Part shown: positions 1 to 7,104 of the stretch, in pieces
Position numbering within the stretch: position 1 is the stretch's first letter
Layout: each line of letters starts with the position of its first letter
Assembly: GCA_946481035.1 (NCBI GenBank)
Contig: CAMLNK010000035.1
Coordinates: forward strand, 1 to 11,874
Reading direction: 5' to 3'
DNA from: an uncultured Dyadobacter sp.
GTDB taxonomy: Bacteria; Bacteroidota; Bacteroidia; Cytophagales; Spirosomataceae
DNA length: 11,874 bases
Program-made: the position numbers and the translations under genes
The notes under the pieces: model-generated
Told to the model about the DNA's origin: nothing
The model's database searches: none
What the model saw: only the letters and a program-made list of their open reading frames with translations

Positions 1-403
1 CGGCGCAACCGAGCTCGATGTCGCGATGAACCTGTCGCAATTCAAATCGATGGCTTACCTGAGCATTCGGGAGGAGCTGAAACAGCTCGCCGATCTCGCA
101 CACGCCCAGAATGCATTGCTGAAAGTGATTATCGAAACCGCCAGCCTCGATTCGTTTGATCTTTACACGGCTTGCGAGATTTGCGCGGAAGCAAAAGCTG
201 ATTTTGTCAAAACATCCACCGGGTTTGGTCCGGGCGGCGCGGATGTGGAAACGGTCCGTAAAATGCGGTCGATTTTGCCTGCGGAGGTGAAAATAAAAGC
301 TTCCGGCGGCATTAAGGCTTACGAACAGGCCATTGCCATGATCAAGGCCGGTGCCGACCGGATCGGTACTTCGTCGGGCGTTGCGATCGTGACCCGCGCA
401 TGA
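1..403 (+). CDS. deoC: Deoxyribose-phosphate aldolase, C-terminal part (5' end outside window)
   Basis: DeoC is a cytoplasmic class I aldolase that splits 2-deoxyribose 5-phosphate into glyceraldehyde 3-phosphate and acetaldehyde in deoxynucleoside catabolism. The reading frame is open from base 2, so 133 residues are visible, about half to 60 percent of a normal DeoC. The first visible residues, GATELDVAMN, match the family's GA-E-D-hydrophobic stretch. The segment FVKTSTGFGPGG holds the Schiff-base lysine (codon 209-211), and KASGGI holds the second conserved active-site lysine (codon 296-298). The end, DRIGTSSGVAIV, is the phosphate-binding end of the TIM barrel. The stop codon overlaps the start of the following glycosyltransferase gene as ATGA (400-403), so the two are probably co-transcribed and translationally coupled. 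No frameshift is seen. The family call is firm; the start and upstream context cannot be seen. Confidence 0.95.
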   Translation, partial: GATELDVAMNLSQFKSMAYLSIREELKQLADLAHAQNALLKVIIETASLDSFDLYTACEICAEAKADFVKTSTGFGPGGADVETVRKMRSILPAEVKIKASGGIKAYEQAIAMIKAGADRIGTSSGVAIVTRA

Positions 404-1533
404 AACGCGTGCTGCTGCTCAGCACGGTGCATCCGTCGACGGATTCCCGTATTATGTACAAAATTGCTCCCTCGCTGCAAGGCCGGTATGACGTGTTTTG
501 CGCATTGCCCGGTATTCGCGGCGGCCTACGTGAAGGGCTGCATTTGATCAATCTGCCGAAATTCGGACGATTACTGCCGAGGATTCTGTTCGCACATCCC
601 GTTGCATTGTTCAAATGCCTGTGGCTGAGAGCCGATATCGTCCATATTTTTGTACCGGAGCTGGTCCCGAAAGCAATACTTTTTCAATGGGCGGGAGCAA
701 AGGTGGTATACGAAGTGCAGGAGAACCTGTTCAAGAAGTTTGCCATCAAGCGATACAATAACAGTCCGGTTTTCAAAAGGCTGTTCCGGTTTTTCGATCA
801 GATGGCCCGCCGGAGGTTCCATTGCATCTTTACGGATGACGCCTACCTGGAAGAATACCAGAATCTGGCAAAGCCTTTTACGGTTATCCACAATTATGTA
901 TCACTTCCGATAGTAGATTCCCTCGCGCACGAAAGTGTGCGTACATATGAACCTGTGCACCGCCCGCAAGCGCCTGAGATTTTCTACCTGGGCGTCGTGT
1001 CGATGGAGCGAAGCCTGGACACGATGATCAATGCATTGGCAATCCTGAAAAACAGTTACGCCGACTGCCATTTGCACCTTTTCGGTCCTGTGAGGGCGAG
1101 CAAAACAGAGCTGGAAGCGATAGCGGGCTACGGGCAGGTAAGGAACAATGTCACATTTCACGGATATACCGATCAGAAAATAGCGCTTCGGCATGCCCGG
1201 CGGTCGTTGGCAGGCATTGCCCTGCTAAAACCCGTGGCCGACTATCCCGAGTCGTTCCCGACAAAGTTATTCGAATACATGGCATTAAAATTGCCTGTGA
1301 TTACTTCCGCTTTCCCCGTTTACCGGCAAATCGTGGCGCGTTCCGAATGCGGGTTTTGTATTTCTCCCTACGATGCAGAAGCATTGAGCCGGGCATTGGA
1401 ACGCTGCATCCGCGATGGTGCATTGCGACTGCAAATGGGTAACAATGGCCGGAAAGCTGCGGAGACCCGCTACAACTGGGCATCCGAAGAAACAAAGCTA
1501 TTGTCTTTTTATAGTAAAATGCTCTATGCTTAA
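400..1533 (+). CDS. Glycosyltransferase, GT4-like (GT-B fold)
   Basis: The 377-residue product looks like a retaining GT-B glycosyltransferase that moves a sugar from a nucleotide-sugar donor to an unknown acceptor, probably a cell-surface glycan or glycolipid precursor at the cytoplasmic face. The N-terminal Rossmann half opens with VLLLSTVHPSTDSRI, resembling the H-(x)n-D-(S/T)-R-I element near the start of many GT4 enzymes. The C-terminal half has FHGYTD followed by PESFPTKLFEYMA, which contains the E-x7-E signature (Glu284 and Glu292), then LPVITS, the usual nucleotide-sugar site. No signal peptide or clear membrane span is visible. The ATG is embedded in the deoC stop region (ATGA), which fixes the start and suggests coupling. 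Pairing with deoC has no obvious metabolic logic. No terminator hairpin is seen behind the gene. The superfamily call is secure; donor and acceptor cannot be read. Confidence 0.88.
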   Translation: MKRVLLLSTVHPSTDSRIMYKIAPSLQGRYDVFCALPGIRGGLREGLHLINLPKFGRLLPRILFAHPVALFKCLWLRADIVHIFVPELVPKAILFQWAGAKVVYEVQENLFKKFAIKRYNNSPVFKRLFRFFDQMARRRFHCIFTDDAYLEEYQNLAKPFTVIHNYVSLPIVDSLAHESVRTYEPVHRPQAPEIFYLGVVSMERSLDTMINALAILKNSYADCHLHLFGPVRASKTELEAIAGYGQVRNNVTFHGYTDQKIALRHARRSLAGIALLKPVADYPESFPTKLFEYMALKLPVITSAFPVYRQIVARSECGFCISPYDAEALSRALERCIRDGALRLQMGNNGRKAAETRYNWASEETKLLSFYSKMLYA

Positions 1534-1673
1534 CCCGCTAATTTACAGGCGCGACATTATAATTTTATAAATTTATTATTGAATTGTTCAAATATGGAGT
1601 GCTACGATTTCTACGAAATATTTAACTTTCGGAATCGAAAAGAATTGTAGCTTGCGAAGTCAACTTCTCAATC

Positions 1674-2618
1674 ATGTATATTAATACGGTTAGTCATTAT
1701 CTGCCAAGCGAAGTTATTGGTAATGAATATTTTACAAATCTCAACAACCTATCCAACGAGTGGATCGTAGAAAGAACAGGAATCTCGGAAAGACGTAAAG
1801 CATCAACAGACGAAAATACATCGACCATGGCCATCAAGGCGGTCGAAACATTGCTTGAAAACATCCCATACAGTAAAAACGAGATAGATCTGATCGTAGG
1901 AGCGACTTATACGCCTTACGACACCATCGTCACGCTGGCGCATGCGGTCCAGCACCAGCTTCAAATCCCCGACATTCCGGTTGTAAGCATCTCATCCGCC
2001 TGCTCGTCGTTGCTGAATGCGATCGAGATCGTGGAAGGCTATTTCGCCATGGGTAAGGCCTCGAAGGCGCTGGTGGTCGTCTCCGACCATAATACGGCCT
2101 ACTACAATGAAATGGACACGGTTTCGGGGCATTTGTGGGGCGATGGCGCTTCGGCACTGCTTATTTCCAAGGAACGGCAGACCGAAGGTGATATGCAGAT
2201 CAAAAAGCTCATCACCGGCGGCGCTGCTACCAGCGGAAAGGCGGTCGAAGCGGTGGTGCTCCGGCCCAACGACCGGGGCGTAGTGATGCCTTTCGGGCGC
2301 GATGTGTTCCAGAATGCATGTGTGTATATGCCCAAAGTGAGCCAGCAGGTGTTGCAGGAATGCGGCCTGACGATCAACGACCTCGATTACCTGATTCCCC
2401 ACCAGGCCAACCACCGGATCAGCCTGAATGTGATCAATACCCTCGGTATTCCTGCCGAAAAACTGATTTCGAACATTCAGTACCTCGGTAACACGGGCTG
2501 CGCCGGTTGTGCGATCGCGCTTTCGGAGAATAAGGAGAAATTCAAAAAAGGTGAAAACATCGTGATCACGGTATTCGGCGGCGGCTATTCGTACGGTGCC
2601 ATGCTACTTACCATTTGA
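1674..2618 (+). CDS. 3-oxoacyl-ACP synthase III family protein (FabH-like, divergent)
   Basis: This 314-residue thiolase-fold enzyme would condense an acyl-CoA starter with malonyl-ACP. Its length matches E. coli FabH (about 317). The catalytic triad is complete: Cys110 in SISSACSSL, His243 in IPHQANHR and Asn273 in LGNTGCAG, close to the E. coli positions Cys112, His244 and Asn274. The N-terminal half has WIVERTGISERR, the usual region for the CoA-binding Trp/Arg. Around Asn273 the sequence is GNTGCAGCAIAL rather than the housekeeping GNTSAAS-type motif, so this is probably a second, specialised KASIII and not the main initiator of fatty-acid synthesis. No acyl-carrier protein or other fatty-acid gene is adjacent. 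The first ~157 coding bases are about 37 percent GC by hand count, against about 57 percent in bases 2001-2100. A bidirectional terminator follows closely. The family call is secure; the substrate is unknown. Confidence 0.9.
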   Translation: MYINTVSHYLPSEVIGNEYFTNLNNLSNEWIVERTGISERRKASTDENTSTMAIKAVETLLENIPYSKNEIDLIVGATYTPYDTIVTLAHAVQHQLQIPDIPVVSISSACSSLLNAIEIVEGYFAMGKASKALVVVSDHNTAYYNEMDTVSGHLWGDGASALLISKERQTEGDMQIKKLITGGAATSGKAVEAVVLRPNDRGVVMPFGRDVFQNACVYMPKVSQQVLQECGLTINDLDYLIPHQANHRISLNVINTLGIPAEKLISNIQYLGNTGCAGCAIALSENKEKFKKGENIVITVFGGGYSYGAMLLTI

Positions 2619-2637
2619 TCATCCATATTAACCCATA

Positions 2638-2674
2638 AAAAAGCCTTCCAATCGTTACGACTGGAAGGCTTTTT
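2638..2674. terminator. Bidirectional intrinsic terminator between KASIII and M1 peptidase genes
   Basis: A perfect 13-base-pair inverted repeat (2638-2650 and 2662-2674) brackets an 11-base loop that can form three further pairs (TCG/CGA). The A-rich foot on the left and T-rich foot on the right give a U-tract in both directions. It lies between two convergent stop codons (2618 on +, 2691 on -), so it very likely ends transcription of both genes. Confidence 0.88.
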
Positions 2675-2690
2675 CTATGTTTTTGAATGC

Positions 2691-4691
2691 CTAGTTCACG
2701 TCCGGTTCGGTATTGTAAGATGCCGGTTTCCAAACATTGTTTTCAGGATTGATATCCGGAAGATTATGGTCTGGATCGATCGTTACCGAGCGGATTGGGC
2801 CTTGCGTAGCCGCTTTGAATGTCCACGCACCGCCGCGCTGCCAGATTTCCACGGGCAGTTCAACCCGGGTTTTCTTGCCGCTAACCTCTTCAATGTCCAC
2901 TTTCACGGGCATGGCCAGCTGATCCAGGTTTTCGATCGTGATATAAGAACCTTTTTGCGGGTTTTGCTCTACATAAGCCACCTCTTTCACCGATTGGTCG
3001 AGTTTATAATTCTCGAAGAACCAGCCTTTCCAGAACCAGCCCAGATCTTCGCCTGCCGCGTCTTCAATCGTGCGGAAGAAATCGTAAGGTGTAGGATGCT
3101 TGAATGCCCAGCGTTGCACGTAAAGCTTGAATGCATAGTCAAAACGCTCTTTGCCGAGGATCTGCTCGCGAAGCATTTTCAGGCCTAATGCAGGCTTGTA
3201 ATAGGCTTCCCAGCCCAGGTTCACGGCTTGCACCACGTCGGGAATGGTCATGATCGGATCCGCCTTCGGACGGAAGATCATCGGTGCCAGACGGTGCATA
3301 TCGTTCATCTGGGTGGTTTTGTATTCTCCATTGTTAAAGTTATCCCCCGACAGGAAGTTGATGAACGTGTTAAAACCTTCGTCCATCCACGCATATTTGC
3401 GCTCGTTGTTGCCCACGATCATCGGGAACCAGTTGTGACCGAACTCGTGGTCGGTTACGCCCCAAAGGTCGTCTTTGCGGCTTTTGCTGCTGCAAAAAAC
3501 GATTCCGGGGTATTCCATACCGCCTACGATACCCGCCACATTGGTCGCTACGGGGTAGGTGTATTCATGTACATAATTGGAATAGAACTCGATACAGCCC
3601 TTCACGTACTCGGTTGAACGGCCCCAGCCGTCGAGCCCGCCATCCTCAGCCGGGTACACCGACTGCGCCAATGCGGTTTTCCCTTTCGGCAAATTCATGC
3701 GCGCCGCATCCCAAACAAATGCTTTGGAAGTAGCCCAGGCAATATCGCGCGCCTGCACGCAGCGGAAGCGCCACGTGAGCGTACCCGACTGTTTCGGACG
3801 TGTATTCGGGTTGGTAACATCTTCCGCGCTGCGTATCACGACGGTCTGATCACTTTTGGCGGCGTCGGCCAGTCTTTTGCGCTGCTCGGCGGTCAATACT
3901 TCGTTGGGGTTGAGCAATTCGCCCGATCCTACCACGATATGGTCCCAGGGAACAGTCACATTGTATTCAAAATCACCATATTCGAGGTAAAACTCGCCCG
4001 CGCCCAGGTAAGGCAGCAGGTTCCAGCCTTCTATATCATCGAAAACCGCCACCCTGGGGTACCACTGCGCCATTTCGTACACGATACCATTCTTGGTTTC
4101 CAGCGTTCCCATGCGGTCGGAGCCATATTCAGGGATTTTAAATGAATAGGCAAGCTTGATTTTGATCACATCGCCATTTGCTTTCACGGGCGTTTTGAGG
4201 CGGATCTGCATGCGGGTGTCGGTGATTTTGTACTCGGCATCCACAAATGCACCCTTGCCTTGCTGAACGGTTACGGCTTTGATAGAATCGCCACCATCGA
4301 AGCCCATGTTACCGAAACGGCCACCGGTTACAGGCGTCGTTTGTGCACCTCTCGAATGGCTTCCGAATGCATTCTGGTCGAGTTGGAGCCAGATAAATTC
4401 CAGGTTTTCAGGGCTGTTATTTTTATAGGTAAGCTCCACCTCCCCGCTCACGGTCCCTTTTTCCTCTTCGAGCGCTACGTTGATCTTGTAATCGGCACGG
4501 TTCTGCCAGTACTTCGGCCCGGGAGCACCACTTCCGGTCCGGTACTCGTTGCCGGGCTGGAAGTTGAAGAGCGGGTGAAAAAGGACGTGCGCATCATATT
4601 TCACCTTCTCCGCCTCCTGTGCGATAGTGTTGTTGAAGAAGCCCAGACTGCTTATTGCAATGACGCCCAGACGAAATATTGAAATTTTCAT
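2691..4691 (-). CDS. Secreted M1 family zinc metallopeptidase (aminopeptidase N-like)
   Basis: This 666-residue zinc peptidase probably removes N-terminal residues from peptides in the periplasm or outside the cell. The N-terminus has a basic start, a hydrophobic core and a likely signal peptidase I site after Ala24 (NTIA|Q). The catalytic domain shows GGMEYP (390-395), the M1 counterpart of the GAMEN exopeptidase motif, then HEFGH (415-419), and Glu438 exactly 18 residues after the second His (HExxH-x18-E). These give the zinc ligands His415, His419 and Glu438 and the general base Glu416. A tyrosine in EAYYKPA (497/498) is in the right region for the transition-state Tyr. The N-terminal half is the expected beta-rich domain. 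I see no type IX secretion C-terminal domain and no lipobox. It is transcribed divergently from meaB and ends at a shared terminator. The substrate is unknown. Confidence 0.94.
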   Translation of the reverse strand: MKISIFRLGVIAISSLGFFNNTIAQEAEKVKYDAHVLFHPLFNFQPGNEYRTGSGAPGPKYWQNRADYKINVALEEEKGTVSGEVELTYKNNSPENLEFIWLQLDQNAFGSHSRGAQTTPVTGGRFGNMGFDGGDSIKAVTVQQGKGAFVDAEYKITDTRMQIRLKTPVKANGDVIKIKLAYSFKIPEYGSDRMGTLETKNGIVYEMAQWYPRVAVFDDIEGWNLLPYLGAGEFYLEYGDFEYNVTVPWDHIVVGSGELLNPNEVLTAEQRKRLADAAKSDQTVVIRSAEDVTNPNTRPKQSGTLTWRFRCVQARDIAWATSKAFVWDAARMNLPKGKTALAQSVYPAEDGGLDGWGRSTEYVKGCIEFYSNYVHEYTYPVATNVAGIVGGMEYPGIVFCSSKSRKDDLWGVTDHEFGHNWFPMIVGNNERKYAWMDEGFNTFINFLSGDNFNNGEYKTTQMNDMHRLAPMIFRPKADPIMTIPDVVQAVNLGWEAYYKPALGLKMLREQILGKERFDYAFKLYVQRWAFKHPTPYDFFRTIEDAAGEDLGWFWKGWFFENYKLDQSVKEVAYVEQNPQKGSYITIENLDQLAMPVKVDIEEVSGKKTRVELPVEIWQRGGAWTFKAATQGPIRSVTIDPDHNLPDINPENNVWKPASYNTEPDVN

Positions 4692-4731
4692 TATAATGTT
4701 TAAAAATTGGAAATATTGGGTTGTAAACGAG

Positions 4732-4765
4732 CAATATACACCTTTTCACCTGTTTTAGGTCAAAA
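4732..4765 (-). promoter_or_regulatory. Possible Bacteroidota-type promoter for the M1 peptidase gene
   Basis: Read on the - strand, TTTTG (4765-4761) is followed after 22 bases by TATATTG (4738-4732), resembling the -33 TTTG and -7 TAnnTTTG boxes of the phylum. The -7 box lies about 40 bases before the ATG at 4691, a plausible leader length. The spacer is slightly long and the -7 box imperfect, so this is only a candidate. Confidence 0.25.
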
Positions 4766-4824
4766 AGTTTCCATTTTAGCGACAGACAGCGACTTTTGTC
4801 TGCCAATGTAAAATCCACGTTCCG

Positions 4825-5826
4825 ATGCGCCAGCGACTGTCTGTTGAAACATATACCAAAGGTGTCCTTGCCGGCGATCGGGCAACGCTCAGCCGCGCCA
4901 TTACGGTGATGGAAAGCAGCCTCCCCGACGACCGCAAACTGGCGGGCGCGATTCTTCAAAATATCCTGCCCGATACAGGTAACTCGATCCGCATTGGCAT
5001 TACCGGCGTGCCCGGCGTGGGGAAAAGCACGTTTATCGAGGCATTTGGCGGCTACCTTACTTCGCTGGACAAGCGCGTGGCGGTACTGGCGGTCGATCCG
5101 AGCAGTAAACAGTCGGGCGGGAGCATACTGGGCGACAAAACACGGATGGAACAGCTCTCCCGAAACCCGAATGCGTACATCCGCCCTTCCGCGACGAACC
5201 TTTCGCTCGGGGGCGTGGCGCGGCATACGCGCGAGGCGATCCTGCTGTGCGAAGCGGCAGGTTACGACATTATATTGGTCGAAACCGTCGGTGTAGGTCA
5301 ATCGGAGACGCTGGTGAAGGGTATGACCGACTTTTTCCTGCTGCTCATGCTCGCGGGTGCGGGCGACGAGTTGCAGGGCATTAAGAAGGGCATTATGGAA
5401 ATGGTGGACGCCGTGGCTGTGAACAAGGCCGATAATGGCAACGAACAAGCTGTTGCCAAAGCCGTTTCGGAATACCGGCAGGCATTGCACCTTTTCCCGG
5501 AAACCGCGTCCGGAGTACCCGTGCAGGTTGTGGCGTGTTCGGCATTGGAGGGCAGCGGAATGGAGGCTATCTGGAAACTGATATTAAATTACCATTCTCA
5601 GACTTCTGAAAATGGCTTTTTACAGCAAAACCGGCAGTTTCAGCGCATAGAATGGCTCCGCGAGCAGATCCGGCAATCGCTGGAAGACCGGTTTTATGGA
5701 AATGAATGGGTTAAAAAGCATATTGCCTCCGCAGATGAAGCGGTGCGGAGCGGGGCAAAGTTGCCGGAAGAAGCTGCCGCGGATCTGATCGATCTTTTCC
5801 TTCGCCAAAATTCCGCTAAGTCATAA
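4825..5826 (+). CDS. meaB: Methylmalonyl-CoA mutase-associated GTPase MeaB (ArgK family)
   Basis: MeaB is a SIMIBI-class GTPase that loads and protects the adenosylcobalamin-dependent methylmalonyl-CoA mutase, gating cofactor delivery and removing damaged cofactor. The 333-residue length is normal. The start fits the family's N-terminus: RLSVETYTKGVLAGD resembles the usual LS-x-E-x-Y-x-x-G-(I/V)-L-x-GD opening. The G domain shows Walker A GVPGVGKS (61-68), VDPSS (90-94), SILGDKTRM (100-108), ETVGVGQ (153-159) with the switch-type Gly, and the guanine-specificity motif NKAD (200-203). The C-terminal helices expected for dimerisation follow. The mutase genes (mutA/mutB) are not in this window, so the partner must be encoded elsewhere. 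It is divergent from the M1 peptidase gene across 133 bases, and I could not assign a convincing promoter on this strand. No hairpin separates it from the lipoprotein gene 91 bases downstream. Confidence 0.95.
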   Translation: MRQRLSVETYTKGVLAGDRATLSRAITVMESSLPDDRKLAGAILQNILPDTGNSIRIGITGVPGVGKSTFIEAFGGYLTSLDKRVAVLAVDPSSKQSGGSILGDKTRMEQLSRNPNAYIRPSATNLSLGGVARHTREAILLCEAAGYDIILVETVGVGQSETLVKGMTDFFLLLMLAGAGDELQGIKKGIMEMVDAVAVNKADNGNEQAVAKAVSEYRQALHLFPETASGVPVQVVACSALEGSGMEAIWKLILNYHSQTSENGFLQQNRQFQRIEWLREQIRQSLEDRFYGNEWVKKHIASADEAVRSGAKLPEEAAADLIDLFLRQNSAKS

Positions 5827-5917
5827 AAATTCCCTTTAAAAGCATTTTTCAGTAAGTTTGAACGTTAAAACTAACGCGAATCAACTCTATTGATCTTAAC
5901 TTTTTAAGTTCTCAACT

Positions 5918-6394
5918 ATGAAAAAAGCCTACGCCCTCAGCAAGACCTCCTTGCTAGCCATGCTCATGATCCTCTCTGTTGTTATTGCTTGTAAAGACGA
6001 TGATGATGAACCGACACCGCCCGCAAACAACGATCCGATTGTAGCTACATGGCAGCTTACCGCCGTTGCCGCTGCTCCCGGCTCCACGCTGCCCATCGAC
6101 CCTGCTGCACTCGTACCGTGTATATACAGCTTGAAATTGACTTTTAAGGCTGACAATACCATTGCCACTGCCGATTGCGATAATGCTGTCTCACTCATTA
6201 ATGCAGTTATCCCAATTAATGGAGCTAAATGGGAGGTTAAGGATGGTAACCTGATCCTGAAAGACGCTTCAAATAATTCCAAATCTTTCAAATACACGCT
6301 CAATGGTTCCGATTTGCAGGTTTCCGTTGACGATGCTGCGGTTATTCCGGGTTCAGCGGCCATTGATGTCGTACTGAAATTCAAAAAAGTATAG
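5918..6394 (+). CDS. Small lipoprotein, lipocalin-like, probably surface-exposed
   Basis: The 158-residue product has a basic N-terminus, a hydrophobic core and a lipobox VIAC ending at Cys25, so it should be lipidated. Directly after the Cys comes K-D-D-D-D-E, which fits the acidic lipoprotein export signal (K followed by two or more D/E) reported to send Bacteroidota lipoproteins to the outer face of the outer membrane. After a Pro-rich linker (32-40), residues 41-158 start with IVATWQLTAV, followed by two cysteines 19 apart (Cys68, Cys87) flanking LKLTFKADNT. That pattern resembles the lipocalin-like domain (Lipocalin_4 type) common in Bacteroidota. The rest is predicted beta-strand. The ligand and role are unknown. 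It lies 91 bases after meaB without a visible hairpin, so it may be in the same transcript or have its own promoter. A shared terminator follows it. Confidence 0.85.
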   Translation: MKKAYALSKTSLLAMLMILSVVIACKDDDDEPTPPANNDPIVATWQLTAVAAAPGSTLPIDPAALVPCIYSLKLTFKADNTIATADCDNAVSLINAVIPINGAKWEVKDGNLILKDASNNSKSFKYTLNGSDLQVSVDDAAVIPGSAAIDVVLKFKKV

Positions 6395-6408
6395 GCTTTC
6401 AAATAACA

Positions 6409-6446
6409 AACAAAAGAGCCGGGCTTCTCAGTCCGGCTCCTTTGTT
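6409..6446. terminator. Hairpin terminator shared by the lipoprotein and NTF2-like genes
   Basis: The arms 6409-6422 and 6433-6446 pair with one mismatch (A6415/C6440); the core GAGCCGG/CCGGCTC is perfect and the loop is 10 bases. On the - strand the hairpin starts at the stop codon of the NTF2-like gene (6445-6447) and is followed by a T-rich stretch. On the + strand it lies 15 bases after the lipoprotein stop with a weaker T-run (TTTGTT). It probably works in both directions, best on the - strand. Confidence 0.75.
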
Positions 6447-6879
6447 ATCCGCTTGTGTGATCGCAAACGATCAGCCACTTCCCTTTAATTTTCTTGAACA
6501 AAAGCGTGTAATGCCCTTCCAGATCACCTTTTTCAGGCCTTGTTAAGTGAAATTTCCCTACCACAAAAGCCACATCGTGGCCCGGGAATGAGAAATTAAG
6601 AAAGCTGAATTTCAATGTACCCATCGTCGCACGGTCGGGGTAACGTTTGAGATAGCCTTCATAAGTAGGCTTGTAGCCGTAGGTAATGCCCCCTTTCCCG
6701 ACAAACATCAGCGAATCGGACTCCCAGTAGCCGTTCATGAACGATTTAATATCCCCTTTGTTCCAATCCGCCTCCTGACGTTTCAGGATGCCAAGGATCT
6801 CCTCCTTGTCGCGCGCCGACTGTGCCTCAGCCGCAAAACCAACGCCGATCAGAATGAGGGTAAAAAGCCAGTTTCTCAT
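6445..6879 (-). CDS. Secreted NTF2-like / DUF4440-type protein
   Basis: The 144-residue product has a signal peptide with a likely cut after Ala19 (AEA|Q), so it should act in the periplasm. The mature part fits the cone-shaped NTF2/SnoaL fold as used by DUF4440 proteins: an N-terminal helix with ILKRQEADWNKGDIKSFM, then SDSLMFVGKGG and a Tyr-rich loop with YLKRYPD, then alternating strands ending in HYTLLFKKIKGKWLIVCDHTS. The W-x-x-G-D opening and the D-H-T-S ending are typical of this group. Such domains can be enzymes, binding proteins or dimerisation modules, so no activity can be assigned. It is a single gene ending in its own hairpin and divergent from the small membrane ORF and lipid kinase cluster. 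The family is fairly secure; the function is unknown. Confidence 0.85.
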   Translation of the reverse strand: MRNWLFTLILIGVGFAAEAQSARDKEEILGILKRQEADWNKGDIKSFMNGYWESDSLMFVGKGGITYGYKPTYEGYLKRYPDRATMGTLKFSFLNFSFPGHDVAFVVGKFHLTRPEKGDLEGHYTLLFKKIKGKWLIVCDHTSG

Positions 6880-6893
6880 ATTTTTTATGGATT

Positions 6894-6923
6894 TTTGTAA
6901 TGCAATTGACGATTCTAAATATA
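6894..6923 (+). promoter_or_regulatory. Candidate divergent promoter region centred on TAAATATA
   Basis: On the + strand TTTG (6894-6897) precedes TAAATATA (6916-6923) by 18 bases, a weak -33/-7 pair 58 bases before the 39-residue ORF. The same octamer read on the - strand is TATATTTA, matching TAnnTTTG at five of six fixed positions and lying 36 bases before the ATG of the NTF2-like gene. One AT-rich core may serve both directions. This rests on consensus matching only. Confidence 0.27.
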
Positions 6924-6981
6924 ACGGAAAGATCGACGCCCCGGAAAGGCGTATTGCCGAAATATCATTGATCCAGCAGGT

Positions 6982-7101
6982 ATGGCCAAGTTCGACAGCA
7001 TTTTCAAGAAAATCGACCGTCAGAAATATCCTTTCGTAGATGGTTTGTATTACCTGTTCATCATTGTTTTTCTCCTCATTCTGTTCCTATTTTTTGGCTG
7101 A
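6982..7101 (+). CDS. 39-residue single-span membrane miniprotein, upstream of lipid kinase
   Basis: The ORF runs from ATG at 6982 to TGA at 7099-7101. Its first 20 residues are charged and amphipathic (MAKFDSIFKKIDRQKYPF), followed by one hydrophobic segment, residues 22-38, very rich in Phe, Leu and Ile and ending one residue before the stop. By the positive-inside rule the lysines and arginine on the N-terminal side place the N-terminus in the cytoplasm, giving a tail-anchored topology. No signal cleavage site is seen. The lipid kinase GTG follows after only 3 bases and lies in the same frame, which suggests one transcript and reinitiation after the miniprotein stop. I do not recognise a named family. 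It may be a membrane tether or regulator of the kinase, or only a leader peptide. The tight spacing and clear membrane segment make it more than a chance ORF. Confidence 0.68.
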   Translation: MAKFDSIFKKIDRQKYPFVDGLYYLFIIVFLLILFLFFG

Positions 7102-7104
7102 CCA

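Noticed and set aside
1579..1591. Small inverted repeat TTGAA-TTG-TTCAA before the KASIII gene
   Set aside because: A five-base arm in a very AT-rich spacer is expected by chance; nearby TAACTTTC (1623-1630) could be a -7 box but has no -33 partner at the right distance, so I list no promoter.
1992..2414. 140-codon antisense frame within the KASIII gene
   Set aside because: The sense strand carries all three catalytic residues in order; the antisense frame is a codon-bias shadow.
4594..5490. 298-codon open frame on the - strand across meaB and the M1 peptidase 5' end
   Set aside because: It lies antisense to two well-supported genes, shows no recognisable motif and has the Arg/His-rich make-up typical of a GC-rich shadow frame.
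5897..5904. TAACTTTT as a -7 box for the lipoprotein gene
   Set aside because: It sits only 13 bases before the ATG and has no TTTG at the expected distance upstream.
5929..6402. 157-codon open frame antisense to the lipoprotein gene
   Set aside because: It mirrors nearly the full length of the lipoprotein, whose signal peptide, lipobox and domain pattern are clear; the antisense product has no family features and its end runs into the terminator.
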